A stretch of 64,000 nucleotides of DNA, taken from the NCBI RefSeq assembly GCF_009900745.1, contig NZ_WXVU01000003.1, forward strand, positions 62,001-126,000, in the 5' to 3' direction. This DNA comes from Chryseobacterium sp. c4a (GTDB taxonomy: Bacteria > Bacteroidota > Bacteroidia > Flavobacteriales > Weeksellaceae). The translations under genes were made by a program, and so were the position numbers. Position 1 is the stretch's first letter. Every line of letters starts with the position of its first letter. Of the stretch, positions 1-9,420 are shown one piece after another. Below the pieces are notes generated by a model that did not search any database, was not told the DNA's origin, and was given only the letters and a program-made list of their open reading frames with translations.

Positions 1-1
1 C

Positions 2-133
2 CTTGAAACAGCTCCTTACTTTTCTTCAAGCCATTTTCTTATTGTCAAAAACCTGAGTGAAGAGATTATCAAGGACACTATTCACAAACTAGATGATCAA
101 AATGAATTAATTAGCAATTGCAAAAAATATTAA
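2..133 (+). CDS. C-terminal end of an unidentified protein (cut by the window edge)
   Basis: An open frame enters from the left edge and runs for 43 codons to TAA at 131-133. The visible tail is hydrophilic and ends in Cys-Lys-Lys-Tyr. No motif is recognisable, so no function is assigned. It is followed eight bases later by a strong hairpin terminator and converges with pckA, which supports it being the true 3' end of a + strand gene. Its start and family cannot be seen. Confidence 0.5.
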   Translation, partial: LETAPYFSSSHFLIVKNLSEEIIKDTIHKLDDQNELISNCKKY

Positions 134-140
134 AATAAAA

Positions 141-165
141 AAGCCTCATCAATGATGAGGCTTTT
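141..165. terminator. Bidirectional intrinsic terminator
   Basis: A perfect 10-bp stem (141-150 with 154-163) closes a three-base AAT loop. It is flanked by an A-run on the left and Ts on the right, so it can act in both directions. On the - strand the stem is followed by six Ts, a good terminator for pckA. On the + strand four Ts follow, serving the partial gene ending at 133. Confidence 0.85.
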
Positions 166-186
166 CTGTATTTATAAATAATCTGA

Positions 187-1803
187 TTAGATTGTTTGTT
201 CCTGTAATTGAGGCCCTGAAGCAATTAATCTCTTCCCTTCTTCAGTATCACAATACTGTTCGAAGTTTTTGATATATCTTGAAGCAAGATCTTTTGCTTT
301 CTCTTCCCATTCTGAAGCAGCAGCATATGTATCTCTAGGATCAAGGATACCAGTAGAAACATTTGGAAGTTCAGTTGGAATCTCAAGATTCATAATTGGA
401 ACCTGAGTTTTAGGAGCGTTATCGATAGATCCGTCAATGATCGCATCAATGATTGCTCTTGTATCTTTTAGAGAAATTCTCTTACCAGTACCATTCCAAC
501 CTGTATTTACTAAATAAGCTTTAGCTCCATGTTCTTTCATTTTTCCGATCAATGTTTTAGAATACATTGTTGGGTGTAATGTAAGGAACGCCTCACCGAA
601 TGCCGGAGAGAAAGATGGCTGAGGCTCAGTAATTCCTCTTTCAGTTCCTGCTAATTTAGAGGTATAACCGCAAAGGAAGTGGTATTGAGCCTGATCTTCA
701 TTAAGGATAGAAACTGGAGGAAGTACTCCGAATGCATCCGCAGAAAGATAAACAATCTTTTTAGCATGTCCTGCCTTAGAAGGCAATACAATCTTGTTAA
801 TATGATAGATTGGGTAAGAAACTCTTGTGTTTTCAGTGATAGATCCGTCTGTATAATCTGCTACTCCATTGTTAACAACAACGTTTTCAAGAAGTGCATC
901 TCTCTTGATGGCAGCGAAGATATCCGGTTCTTTTTCTTCTGATAAGTCGATAACTTTAGCATAGCATCCACCTTCATAGTTGAATACTCCGTTGTTATCC
1001 CAACCATGCTCGTCATCACCGATAAGGTATCTTTTCGGATCTGCAGATAAAGTAGTTTTTCCTGTTCCTGAAAGACCAAAGAATAAAGCTACATCACCTT
1101 TTTCTCCTACGTTAGCGGAACAGTGCATTGAAGCCATTCCTTTTAATGGAAGGTAATAGTTCATCATAGCGAACATACCTTTTTTCATTTCACCTCCGTA
1201 CCAAGTACCACCAATGATCTGTAGTTTTTCAGTAAGGTTGAACATGATGAAGTTTTCAGAGTTTAATCCTTGAGCTTCCCAGTTAGGGTTTGTTGTTTTA
1301 GAACCGTTGATTACTGTGAAATCTGGCTCTCCAAAGTTTTCAAGCTCATAGTGAGAAGGACGAATGAACATATTAGTAACAAAATGCGCCTGCCAAGCTA
1401 CTTCAACGATAAATCTTACTTTAAGTCTCGTATCTGCATTCGTTCCGCAGAATGTATCTACTACATAAATCTTTTTAGATTCAGCAAGCTGGTTCAGCAC
1501 TAGTTCTTTACAAGACCCGAAAATTTCTGCTGTAGTAGGTAAGTTTACTTTACCATCCCAGAAAATTGTATCTCTTGTAACATCATCCTGAACAATATAT
1601 CTGTCTTTAGGTGAACGACCTGTGAAAATTCCTGTTTTTACTGATACCGCGCCCGATTCCGTAAGTTCCGCTTTCTCAAACCCCTGATTTTCAGGAGAAA
1701 CTTCAGCCTGGTATAATTCTTCGTAAGAAGGGTTATACACTACTTCATAGTTTCCTTTAATCCCTAATTTCTCTAAATCCTGGATGATTTTAGTGTTTTT
1801 CAT
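187..1803 (-). CDS. pckA: Phosphoenolpyruvate carboxykinase (ATP)
   Basis: Cytosolic gluconeogenic enzyme converting oxaloacetate and ATP to phosphoenolpyruvate, ADP and CO2. The 538-residue length is typical of the ATP-dependent family. Visible motifs are the oxaloacetate/PEP-binding block [10 protein letters not shown] (60-69), HCSANVG (227-233), the kinase-1a P-loop GLSGTGKT (243-250) and the metal/nucleotide block GDDEHGW (262-268). The start is an ATG at 1803. It stands alone, with the GHMP kinase gene ending 127 bases upstream. A possible -7 element (TATTTTTG, 1846-1839 on the - strand) lies about 36 bases upstream of the start, without a clear -33 box. It ends at the bidirectional terminator at 141-165. 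No abnormality is seen. Confidence 0.97.
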   Translation of the reverse strand: MKNTKIIQDLEKLGIKGNYEVVYNPSYEELYQAEVSPENQGFEKAELTESGAVSVKTGIFTGRSPKDRYIVQDDVTRDTIFWDGKVNLPTTAEIFGSCKELVLNQLAESKKIYVVDTFCGTNADTRLKVRFIVEVAWQAHFVTNMFIRPSHYELENFGEPDFTVINGSKTTNPNWEAQGLNSENFIMFNLTEKLQIIGGTWYGGEMKKGMFAMMNYYLPLKGMASMHCSANVGEKGDVALFFGLSGTGKTTLSADPKRYLIGDDEHGWDNNGVFNYEGGCYAKVIDLSEEKEPDIFAAIKRDALLENVVVNNGVADYTDGSITENTRVSYPIYHINKIVLPSKAGHAKKIVYLSADAFGVLPPVSILNEDQAQYHFLCGYTSKLAGTERGITEPQPSFSPAFGEAFLTLHPTMYSKTLIGKMKEHGAKAYLVNTGWNGTGKRISLKDTRAIIDAIIDGSIDNAPKTQVPIMNLEIPTELPNVSTGILDPRDTYAAASEWEEKAKDLASRYIKNFEQYCDTEEGKRLIASGPQLQEQTI

Positions 1804-1930
1804 TTTACTTATATTTTCTATTTCTTTATTGACTTCAACAAAAATAATATTAATTATTTGTTAAAGGTGGTTTAAATATACTGATATAAGTCAGAATGAC
1901 AAATAAAAAAACAGACTTGTAAAATACTGA

Positions 1931-2836
1931 TTATAAATCAATTAAATTTTCCCATTCAAAAATAGTTGTAAAACCTTTCTCCCAAAAATAGTCTTTAAAG
2001 CCCCCAAATTTGGCACTCATCACAAAATCTCCGCCCCAAGCCCCCAAACTTTTGACAAATACGGGACAATCTGGGAACATTTTACCCTTAACTGCAGGAA
2101 TTTCAATAAAATCGGAGATTTTACGCTCATGAATCATCATTAATTCAGAAAAAGTTTCCAATTCATTGCATAATAAAATTTTCTTTGTGATTTCTGAAAA
2201 TTCATCAACCAATTCTTGAGACTTATTTTTTGATTTATAAAGATTGATTCCTTCCCGACTATCTTGTTTCTGATTTAAGTGAATAAAGATCAGTTCATTT
2301 TTAAAAGACGGATTAAAATCTGCTTTCTCATATTTAATCTCAGGTTTACTCTGAAAAAGAATGGCAGACTTTTCTTTTGCCACTGCAATATCATAACCAC
2401 TCCCTCCTAAACTGATTGTATTTAGATAAAAAGGATCGATATCAGCCCATTCTGCAAGATTATTCATTAATGTAGAACTACTTCCAAGACCATAGTCTGC
2501 GGGAAACTGAAGGTTGGTTGTTAAGTGGTAACTAAAATCGTTTTTGAATTTTGTAGTAGAAAGCTGCTGAACATTCTTTAATGTTTTCAAAATGAATTCA
2601 GCGCTTGATGGAATATTGGTTTCGAGAATCTGCCAATTTTCATAGTCAATGACAGCCTTTAACCAAAGTTTGTTTTGATGAAGGGCTTCCCAAAGAATTA
2701 AAGATTGGTTATCATCTTTTTCTTCAAAGAAAAACTCTTGTCCCAGCTTGGTTGGTACCGCTAAGACAAGAGCTCCGTCGATTGCGAAATATTCTGAAGT
2801 AAGCATAAGCTTGCCCGGTGAAAAAATCGCGCTCAT
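1931..2836 (-). CDS. GYDIA-type GHMP kinase (possible mevalonate-pathway kinase)
   Basis: A GHMP-superfamily small-molecule kinase of 301 residues. The ATP-binding loop DYGLGSSSTLM lies at 114-124, and the hallmark GGSGYDIA at 144-151 contains the likely catalytic Asp149. The N-terminal FSPGKLMLTSEY resembles the substrate-side motif of mevalonate and homoserine kinases. It begins 10 bases after fabD and is surely co-transcribed with it. Members of this Bacteroidota family have no proven substrate that I know of. A mevalonate-pathway role is an inference, from the superfamily and from use of the mevalonate route by many Flavobacteriia. Other sugar or isoprenoid kinase activities cannot be excluded. 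Confidence 0.85.
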   Translation of the reverse strand: MSAIFSPGKLMLTSEYFAIDGALVLAVPTKLGQEFFFEEKDDNQSLILWEALHQNKLWLKAVIDYENWQILETNIPSSAEFILKTLKNVQQLSTTKFKNDFSYHLTTNLQFPADYGLGSSSTLMNNLAEWADIDPFYLNTISLGGSGYDIAVAKEKSAILFQSKPEIKYEKADFNPSFKNELIFIHLNQKQDSREGINLYKSKNKSQELVDEFSEITKKILLCNELETFSELMMIHERKISDFIEIPAVKGKMFPDCPVFVKSLGAWGGDFVMSAKFGGFKDYFWEKGFTTIFEWENLIDL

Positions 2837-2846
2837 ATTATATTAA

Positions 2847-3722
2847 TTAGATGGCAGAAGTAGAATCTACTGAACTGTCAATTTTTTTGATCAATCCCTG
2901 AAGAGTTTTTCCTGGCCCTACTTCTACGAAGTTAGATGCCCCATCTTTAATCATATTCTGTACAGATTGAGTCCATTTTACTGGCCCAGTAAGCTGATCG
3001 ATAAGATTTTGTTTGATCTCATCAGGATTTGTAACTGCTGTAGTGGTAATATTCTGATAAACAGGAATTGTAGCTTTTCTGAATTTCGTGTTTTCGATAG
3101 CAGCAGCTAATCTTTCCTGAGCCGGCTGCATCAATGGTGAATGGAAAGCTCCGTTTACAGGTAACAATAAAGCTCTTTTTGCTCCTGCTTCTTTTAGTCT
3201 TACACAAGCTTCTTCAACTGCAGAAGTTTCACCTGAGATCACTAATTGTCCTGGACAGTTATAGTTTGCCGGAACTACGATACCACTAATCTGTGCACAG
3301 ATTTCTTCAACTTTAGCATCTTCAAGACCTAAAATAGCTGCCATTGAACTTGGATTTGCATCACAAGCTTCCTGCATTGCTTTCGCTCTTTCAGAAACCA
3401 ATTTCAAGCCATCATCAAAAGATAAAACGCCATTCGCTACCAATGCTGAGAACTCTCCTAAAGAGTGTCCTGCTACCATTTCAGCTCCAAGACCGTTTAC
3501 TGCTTTTAATGCTGCTACTGAGTGTATAAATATTGAAGGCTGGGTAACCTCTGTTTTTTTAAGATCCGCATCTGTTCCGTTAAACATAATGGAAAGAATG
3601 TCGAAACCTAAAATTTCATTGGCAGATTCCATCAGATCTTTAATATCTTTTCTAGAATCATACAATTCTTTTCCCATTCCTACGAACTGAGAACCCTGCC
3701 CTGGAAATACAAGTGCTTTCAT
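2847..3722 (-). CDS. fabD: Malonyl-CoA:ACP transacylase
   Basis: Transfers malonyl groups from CoA to acyl carrier protein for fatty acid synthesis in the cytosol. The 291 residues match the family length. Visible are the N-terminal FPGQGSQ (6-12), the nucleophile elbow GHSLGEF (85-91, Ser87), the malonyl-carboxylate-binding Arg112 in ERAKAM, and the catalytic His194 in AFHSPLM. The ATG start at 3722 has a TATATTTG -7 element at 3750-3743 on the - strand, giving a leader of about 14 bases; a matching -33 box is not evident. The GHMP kinase follows 10 bases downstream. This copy could supply both housekeeping fatty acid synthesis and the KAS III/ACP module of the polysaccharide locus (inference). 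Confidence 0.97.
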   Translation of the reverse strand: MKALVFPGQGSQFVGMGKELYDSRKDIKDLMESANEILGFDILSIMFNGTDADLKKTEVTQPSIFIHSVAALKAVNGLGAEMVAGHSLGEFSALVANGVLSFDDGLKLVSERAKAMQEACDANPSSMAAILGLEDAKVEEICAQISGIVVPANYNCPGQLVISGETSAVEEACVRLKEAGAKRALLLPVNGAFHSPLMQPAQERLAAAIENTKFRKATIPVYQNITTTAVTNPDEIKQNLIDQLTGPVKWTQSVQNMIKDGASNFVEVGPGKTLQGLIKKIDSSVDSTSAI

Positions 3723-3792
3723 GTATTGAATTAAATATTATGCAAATATAACTATAATGTTAACAATATTCTTTTAAACGAAGATAAATCAT

Positions 3793-5736
3793 CTAAGGTA
3801 CCAACCTAATTACTCTGTAACCTGTGTTTACATAAGCTCCGTTAGCCTTAGATTTTACAAATTCAAATTTGGTTGCAAGCTGAGTCTGCACTTTATTCAT
3901 TTGTTTGAAAATCTCTCCTTTTTTATTTTCTCTTGTCAACATATCATTAACAACGTCAAAACCTACAATAGCATATTTTGGAGGAGTCTTGCAATATTTG
4001 CTCTTGTAAGCAGCTAGAATCTCTTTTTCAAAATTACCATCTGTATTGATCTTTCTGTCCATCAGATATACCAGACTTGCCTGGCTCAAATCGTCAACTT
4101 TCTTTTCAAAAACCGGAGAATAAAACATACTGAATGCTTTTACTCCATGTACTTCTTTAGAAATAGCAATCATTCTGTTGGCAAATGCGTCTCCCATTTC
4201 GTCATTGGCCAGAACAGCAATCACTGGTGCAGACTGCCCTGTCATCATGTTTTGATCTAATTGAATTTCTGCCGGAGAATTCACAATAACGATATTAGGA
4301 TTTTTCACTGCTTTTTCCAGACCAGACTTGATGTAGTTTGCATTTTCTTTTTTAGCGTCTGCTACTACATATATTTTTTGATCTGAATATACTGCTTTTA
4401 CTTCTTCTACAAGTTTATCTGCATAAGTCTGATTATTCGTTTCAACAATAATCAAATTATTATAGTTGTATAATTCCGGTGTATTGGCAAATGGTGCTAC
4501 TACAGGAATCTTTTGATTTTTAGTAAAATCTAAAACATCAATTACATTGGACTTAAAGAATGGGCCAATAATAAGATCTGTATTTTCAGGATTTATCTGT
4601 GTTAAAGAGTTTTTGAAAGAGGATTCATTTCCTGAGTCTACGACTTTAATATCCAGCTTCTGACCTCCTCTTGCGTTTCTTTCAATAGCAAGCTTAGCTC
4701 CCGTTAAAAAGTCAAGAGCCATTCCTCTGTACTGTGTTTCGTTGGTACTGTATCCGAAAGGAAGCATCAATACTACGCTTAGCGCATCACCGCTTTTTTT
4801 AACATATACCGGATCCTGCTTTTTGATTTTCAACACCATTCCAGATTTTAATCCTTTTGAAAGGTCTGGGTTAAGAGCAATTAATTCATCAATACTTACT
4901 CCAAACTTATTCACAATTGAGAATACAGTATCTCCCTGCTGAACGGTATAGGTAACATAGTCGTCACCAACCACTACATTATTAGAAACCGTCGAAGATT
5001 TCTCATTCCCTGCATCAATTTTCGTTTTTGAATTGGCTGGTTCAGCTACAGGTTCTGTATTGGATCTTTTTATTTTGATGGCATCACCAGGTTTTAAGCC
5101 TTTTTCTTCCAATCCTGGATTTAAAGCATAAAGATCCTGTTGGCTGATTCCAAACTGTTTTGTAATTCTGTAATAATTATCTTTCGCCTGGATCACATAA
5201 GTTTCTCCTTCTACAGCGGATACAGGTGTAGAGGTAACAGTTTCTGTCTTTTCTACAGAAGTTTCTACAGGTTTTGCTGCGGTTACTGTTGGCTGATCAC
5301 CACCATATTTTTTGATGCTGGCAAGAGGTAATGTGATTTCATCCCCGATTTTCATATGAGAATCCAATTCAGGATTCAGCTTTCTCAAATCAGTTTCAGA
5401 TATTCTGTATTGTTTTGTAATTCCATAGATGGTTTGCTTAGGCTGTAAAATAATTTTACCAACCGAAGTTCCCGCAATGGTACCTACTTTTTCAGGTACG
5501 GCAGCTTTAGGAGCAACCTGAGTTGCTGCTTTTTCTGTTTTTACGGTTAAAACATCTCCGATAGCCAGCTTGCCATCTTTATGTTTAGGGTTTAGTTTCA
5601 GCAATTCATCTACAGTCATTCCATACTTCTTTGCAATGTTGTAAGGGTTATCACCTTGTACAACGGTATGCGATTTCTGGGCTGAAACTCCCAAAACCAT
5701 ACATAAACTGGATAGAATAAAAAACCTCTTTATCAT
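3793..5736 (-). CDS. Secreted protein with four LysM domains and a PBP1-like domain
   Basis: Exported 647-residue protein. A signal peptide occupies roughly residues 1-19, ending at VSA-Q. Four LysM-type repeats follow at about 22-67, 93-138, 177-223 and 258-305, separated by Ser/Thr/Lys/Pro-rich linkers. Repeats 1 and 4 carry the classic 'QGD..' start and all keep 'L..LNP'. The C-terminal half (about 319-640) reads as a type 1 periplasmic-binding-protein fold, related to amino-acid ABC receptors and LpoA-type proteins. LysM repeats bind peptidoglycan, so it probably sits in the periplasm and links cell-wall binding with sensing or activation of an envelope enzyme (inference). It has its own promoter at 5756-5785 inside the bshC stop region. 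Confidence 0.85.
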   Translation of the reverse strand: MIKRFFILSSLCMVLGVSAQKSHTVVQGDNPYNIAKKYGMTVDELLKLNPKHKDGKLAIGDVLTVKTEKAATQVAPKAAVPEKVGTIAGTSVGKIILQPKQTIYGITKQYRISETDLRKLNPELDSHMKIGDEITLPLASIKKYGGDQPTVTAAKPVETSVEKTETVTSTPVSAVEGETYVIQAKDNYYRITKQFGISQQDLYALNPGLEEKGLKPGDAIKIKRSNTEPVAEPANSKTKIDAGNEKSSTVSNNVVVGDDYVTYTVQQGDTVFSIVNKFGVSIDELIALNPDLSKGLKSGMVLKIKKQDPVYVKKSGDALSVVLMLPFGYSTNETQYRGMALDFLTGAKLAIERNARGGQKLDIKVVDSGNESSFKNSLTQINPENTDLIIGPFFKSNVIDVLDFTKNQKIPVVAPFANTPELYNYNNLIIVETNNQTYADKLVEEVKAVYSDQKIYVVADAKKENANYIKSGLEKAVKNPNIVIVNSPAEIQLDQNMMTGQSAPVIAVLANDEMGDAFANRMIAISKEVHGVKAFSMFYSPVFEKKVDDLSQASLVYLMDRKINTDGNFEKEILAAYKSKYCKTPPKYAIVGFDVVNDMLTRENKKGEIFKQMNKVQTQLATKFEFVKSKANGAYVNTGYRVIRLVP

Positions 5737-5755
5737 ATTAGATAATTATAATTTA

Positions 5756-5785
5756 CAAAAATACTTCTTTAAAATTAAATGGCAA
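5756..5785 (-). promoter_or_regulatory. Promoter of the LysM/PBP1 gene
   Basis: Read on the - strand, a TTG -33 box (5785-5783) and a TATTTTTG -7 box (5763-5756) are separated by 19 bases, matching the Bacteroidota consensus. The predicted transcription start is near 5750, giving a leader of about 14 bases before the ATG at 5736. The -33 box overlaps the end of bshC. Confidence 0.6.
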
Positions 5786-7361
5786 CAATTATTAATTTGG
5801 AATCTTGAACCACCATCTCTTCCAAACAATTTTCAAGCCATGGATAGCCTTCATCTGAAAAGAATACACTAAAATTGAAAACTCTTTCCTGCCAGGTTTT
5901 AGAAGGGTGTACATCTAAAAACAGATTTTCAAGCCTTTCCAATAATTCGTTTTGTTTTATTTTTTCAGCATGAAGAAGACGTTTTTTCATCCTTTTAAAG
6001 GATTTCAGTTGTCTTACTTCTTCTGCTTTCACCATATTTCCAAAGGATTTTTCGGTGGCTTCAGCAGATACTTTTAACTCAGCAAAATTCTTTGTCAACA
6101 TTTCTTCTTTTTGCTCTAATAATTCTAGAACAGGATTATTTTTCAAAATTTTGTGATTGGTAATCACCGTAAAATTCTGGAAAAAATCTTCTATGTTAAG
6201 ATCAAGTTTTTCAATTTTCCTCAATGTTTTCTCCTTCAAGAAAAGCATAGAGTTTCTTGGAATCAGAATAGGGAAAGGAATATTTATTTTGGAAAAATAG
6301 TCTTTAAGCTCTAACCAATACATGATTTCAGCATTTCCTCCAATATAGGCAAGATTTGGCAATACTTTTTCCTGATATACAGGACGCATTAATGCATTTG
6401 GACTGAATTTTTCAGGATAATTTTCAAGCTCAGCAATGATCTCTTCTTCTGTAAATTGAATATGGGTATCTACAACGATATATTTCTGCCCATTAAAATC
6501 AATTCTGTCCCTCGTTTCGGAAAGATAGAAAAGATTAATATCGCGAGGGTTCACCTGAACTTTCCCATATTTTTCAGTCAGAAAATCTACTTTATCCTTT
6601 GAATTTTTCTGTAAACTGAAATGACGTAACTCATCTTTAAAAACCTCTTTAATCTGTTCTTTAAGTTCTCTTGAATCTCCATCCAGTATCAATAATCCAA
6701 ATTCAGAAAAAAGGCGATTAACCAAAATCTGGATGGCTTGTGTTAAAGTATTTCCAATCTTATAGGCTTCTTTCAACATGAGGATCAGTTCTGTTCCAAA
6801 AACTGAATCTTTGAACTCTTTTTCAAATTCAGAGATGAAATAGGTATCACTAATCTGAATCCTGCCCACAGGGCCACCGGATTTCTCATTGATTTCATAA
6901 TAATTATTCTCTGTCTTAAAATGGTTGATTTCAGCAAAATCATGATCTTCTGATGCCATCCAATATACCGGAACAAAATTAAAATCAGGAAAATGTTCTT
7001 TAAGATAGGTACAGGTTTTAATGGTCTGCAAGATTTTATAGACAAAGAAAACCGGCCCTGAAAACAAATTCAGTTGATGCCCGGTTGTAATGGTAAAAGT
7101 GTTAGGTTGTTTAAGATTTTCAAGATTTTCTTTCTGTTTTGAAGAAAGATCAAGATCAGACAACTGCTTTTCGAACACATCAAATAAAATATTCCTCTGC
7201 TCTGAAGAGAAGGAATCTTTTTTTAAGTGGATCTGCTGGCTAAAATGCTCTACAGAAAATGTTTTATCTTCAAAACCCTCAATATTCTGATTCAAAAAGT
7301 CTTTTACTAATTGAGGTATGCTTTCTATATCATTAAATGATATTTTGTTAATTGTTTTCAA
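5775..7361 (-). CDS. bshC: Bacillithiol biosynthesis cysteine-adding enzyme BshC
   Basis: Putative last enzyme of bacillithiol synthesis, joining cysteine to glucosaminyl-malate. Family landmarks are clear: TTGHQLNLFSGP and, about 40 residues later, WMASEDHDFAE. A long Lys/Glu-rich helical segment near the C-terminus also fits the BshC coiled coil. The longest frame begins with GTG at 7394 but would overlap the upstream porin gene by 19 bases. The TTG at 7361 gives a 528-residue protein beginning KTINKISF after the initiator Met and a 14-base gap, so I prefer it. It probably shares a transcript with the upstream gene. bshA and bshB are not in the window. Confidence 0.9.
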   Translation of the reverse strand: MKTINKISFNDIESIPQLVKDFLNQNIEGFEDKTFSVEHFSQQIHLKKDSFSSEQRNILFDVFEKQLSDLDLSSKQKENLENLKQPNTFTITTGHQLNLFSGPVFFVYKILQTIKTCTYLKEHFPDFNFVPVYWMASEDHDFAEINHFKTENNYYEINEKSGGPVGRIQISDTYFISEFEKEFKDSVFGTELILMLKEAYKIGNTLTQAIQILVNRLFSEFGLLILDGDSRELKEQIKEVFKDELRHFSLQKNSKDKVDFLTEKYGKVQVNPRDINLFYLSETRDRIDFNGQKYIVVDTHIQFTEEEIIAELENYPEKFSPNALMRPVYQEKVLPNLAYIGGNAEIMYWLELKDYFSKINIPFPILIPRNSMLFLKEKTLRKIEKLDLNIEDFFQNFTVITNHKILKNNPVLELLEQKEEMLTKNFAELKVSAEATEKSFGNMVKAEEVRQLKSFKRMKKRLLHAEKIKQNELLERLENLFLDVHPSKTWQERVFNFSVFFSDEGYPWLENCLEEMVVQDSKLIIVAI

Positions 7362-7375
7362 CTCGTATATAGTTT

Positions 7376-9313
7376 TTAGTTGAACAAATACCACAAGATC
7401 CCAATATTCAATCTGAAATCATACACCGGGTAATGTGGAAATGCATAAGCTTTGTTATTGGAAATAAAGGTTCCAATCTGCTGCCCTTCTATGAAAAAGA
7501 ACATTTTTTTCACCTTCATATTAATATATAGATCAGCAATAGGCTGCCCTCCGATAGAGAATGAATTTGTACCGGGAAGAACATATTCGTTAAGAACCGG
7601 GAAATACTCTCTGGAGCTAAATTTAGAGAAATAATACACTTTAAGCCCTGCCTGAATTTCTGCTGCTTTTTTAAATGCCTGCGTTTGATAGAAGAAATTT
7701 GCTCTTCCTACAAAACTTGGCATTGGCATAAGGTTTTTATTTGTTAATGCATTTTGGAAATGCAGTCTTGTATTCAAATGGAATTTACCATAACTAAAAG
7801 TGGCATCCCCTCCTACCTGAGAAATACTTAATGAATTGTCACTCTGCTTAGGAGCTGCATTGCTATCAAAATAAGTATAGTTATCAATTCTGAAGTAGTT
7901 AGCAAAAAGCTCTGTTTTAAACCATTTTAAATTGATACTTCCACCCAGTTCCATTATCGATTGGTTCTTTGCATTTTCAAGATAATAGTTGAACTTATTA
8001 TAAACTGAAGTATTCAATAAATAGTTAAATGATGGATAAGCGCTTTGGAAGTTCACTTTTGCATTCACAAAGTAATCTTTTATTGGCTCAAACTTCAGAT
8101 TATTTGTCGTTTTTAAATAACTTTTAAACTCGCTTCCGTTGGAGAACTCAAGGAATGAGTTTAGCTGTACTTTATCCCAAAGTTTTACTTCCAAATTTCC
8201 TACTGCTCCAATTCGGCTTTCTTTAAGCTCACCAGGAATAGGAACATTATTAAGAACAACAACGTCTCTTATCCCAAATTTAATCATCTGGTAACGAACT
8301 CCAGCATCCAACTTGAACTTTTCATTATTAAAAACTAAGCTCAAAGTATTACTCAGATTGCTTGAATATTTCTTCGTTGTCCAAGGCATTCCATTCACTA
8401 ACTCTGTAGAAGCCTTATACCAATATGTCTCTAATGCATTTTGGTTATAATAATATTTATTCCCTTGATGAGATATTGTATGTCTGATACTGAAAGGAAA
8501 TTTTTCAGCATCGAAAGGTGTAAACTGGTGACTCAGATAATATCTTCTATAAGCAAATTGTGAACTTGTTGAAGATAGATTCACTTGTGCATTTTGTCTA
8601 TTCTTATAGTTACTGTCTCCACTTTGGAATAGATCATCTTCAGTAATCCCTCCACTTTCCTGATTGTTGACGTTCTGGTGAAGGTAGTGAGCAAAAAGCT
8701 CATACTTTCCGCTTTTTGAAACATAGTGTCCAGAGAATATGGTATTGTTATTGGCAGCTAATGAATTTCTGTAAAGACCTTGTGAACGAAGTCCCATATA
8801 TTCAATAGCAAAGTTGAATCTTTTTCCGATATTTTGAGTATAGGTAGAATTTAATGCTGCTCCATTTCTCATCGCATTATGATAGATGAATGTGGCCGTT
8901 GGCGTTTTTACATCATAGTATTTTACATCATTTGCGCCCAAAATCAGATAAGATTTATTGGAAGGTAATAACGATAAGTTCTGTTCTGCATTCGTTTCAA
9001 ATACAAGAGGGTTGAATCCTGAGCCAATATTGGCAGGTTGTATTCTTCCGAAATTGTCTCTGTTATTATATTGTGAAAAGATATAAGTTTTATCAAAAGT
9101 CATTACCGTATCAAAAACTTTCTTTTCTGAAAATTGGGTTTGATACAAGTAATCGTTGATGGTAGGTTTGAAAATTATCAAGGAATCTTTCTTCCCGGAG
9201 TCTATGACCAGAGTGTCTCCCGACTTTTTATTTTTTTGAGTATCTTCTGTTGTAACAACCTGTGCGTGGGCAGCGAAGCTGAAGAAAGTGATTATGAAAA
9301 GGATATACTTCAT
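7376..9313 (-). CDS. Putative outer-membrane porin-like protein
   Basis: A 645-residue protein with a signal peptide (about 1-17, cut after HAQ) and a body of alternating aromatic/polar strands, as expected for a large outer-membrane beta-barrel. It ends with a hydrophobic strand finishing in Phe-Asn. It resembles the 'putative porin' proteins found next to bshC in Flavobacteriia. There is no TonB box or plug domain, so it is not a TonB-dependent receptor. A TATTTTTG -7 element lies at 9338-9331 on the - strand, 17 bases from the start, without a clear -33 box. Substrate unknown. Confidence 0.75.
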   Translation of the reverse strand: MKYILFIITFFSFAAHAQVVTTEDTQKNKKSGDTLVIDSGKKDSLIIFKPTINDYLYQTQFSEKKVFDTVMTFDKTYIFSQYNNRDNFGRIQPANIGSGFNPLVFETNAEQNLSLLPSNKSYLILGANDVKYYDVKTPTATFIYHNAMRNGAALNSTYTQNIGKRFNFAIEYMGLRSQGLYRNSLAANNNTIFSGHYVSKSGKYELFAHYLHQNVNNQESGGITEDDLFQSGDSNYKNRQNAQVNLSSTSSQFAYRRYYLSHQFTPFDAEKFPFSIRHTISHQGNKYYYNQNALETYWYKASTELVNGMPWTTKKYSSNLSNTLSLVFNNEKFKLDAGVRYQMIKFGIRDVVVLNNVPIPGELKESRIGAVGNLEVKLWDKVQLNSFLEFSNGSEFKSYLKTTNNLKFEPIKDYFVNAKVNFQSAYPSFNYLLNTSVYNKFNYYLENAKNQSIMELGGSINLKWFKTELFANYFRIDNYTYFDSNAAPKQSDNSLSISQVGGDATFSYGKFHLNTRLHFQNALTNKNLMPMPSFVGRANFFYQTQAFKKAAEIQAGLKVYYFSKFSSREYFPVLNEYVLPGTNSFSIGGQPIADLYINMKVKKMFFFIEGQQIGTFISNNKAYAFPHYPVYDFRLNIGILWYLFN

Positions 9314-9354
9314 TATTCATTATTGTACAGCAAAAATAAGAAATAATAGTAAAT

Positions 9355-9380
9355 AAAAAACCCCTGCTATATGCAGGGGT
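9355..9380 (-). terminator. Intrinsic terminator after the SusD-like gene
   Basis: A perfect 7-bp GC-rich stem (9361-9367 with 9373-9379) around a TATAT loop. On the - strand it is followed by TTTTTTATTT. It lies 41 bases beyond the stop at 9421 and ends the susC-susD transcript. Confidence 0.85.
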
Positions 9381-9420
9381 TCTATATATAATATGTTAAA
9401 TATTACTATAATTTTGGAAA

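Noticed and set aside
1839-1846. TATTTTTG element upstream of pckA as a full promoter
   Set aside because: No TTG/TTTG box at 17-23 bases spacing. Isolated -7 matches are common by chance in AT-rich DNA, so only mentioned in the gene entry.
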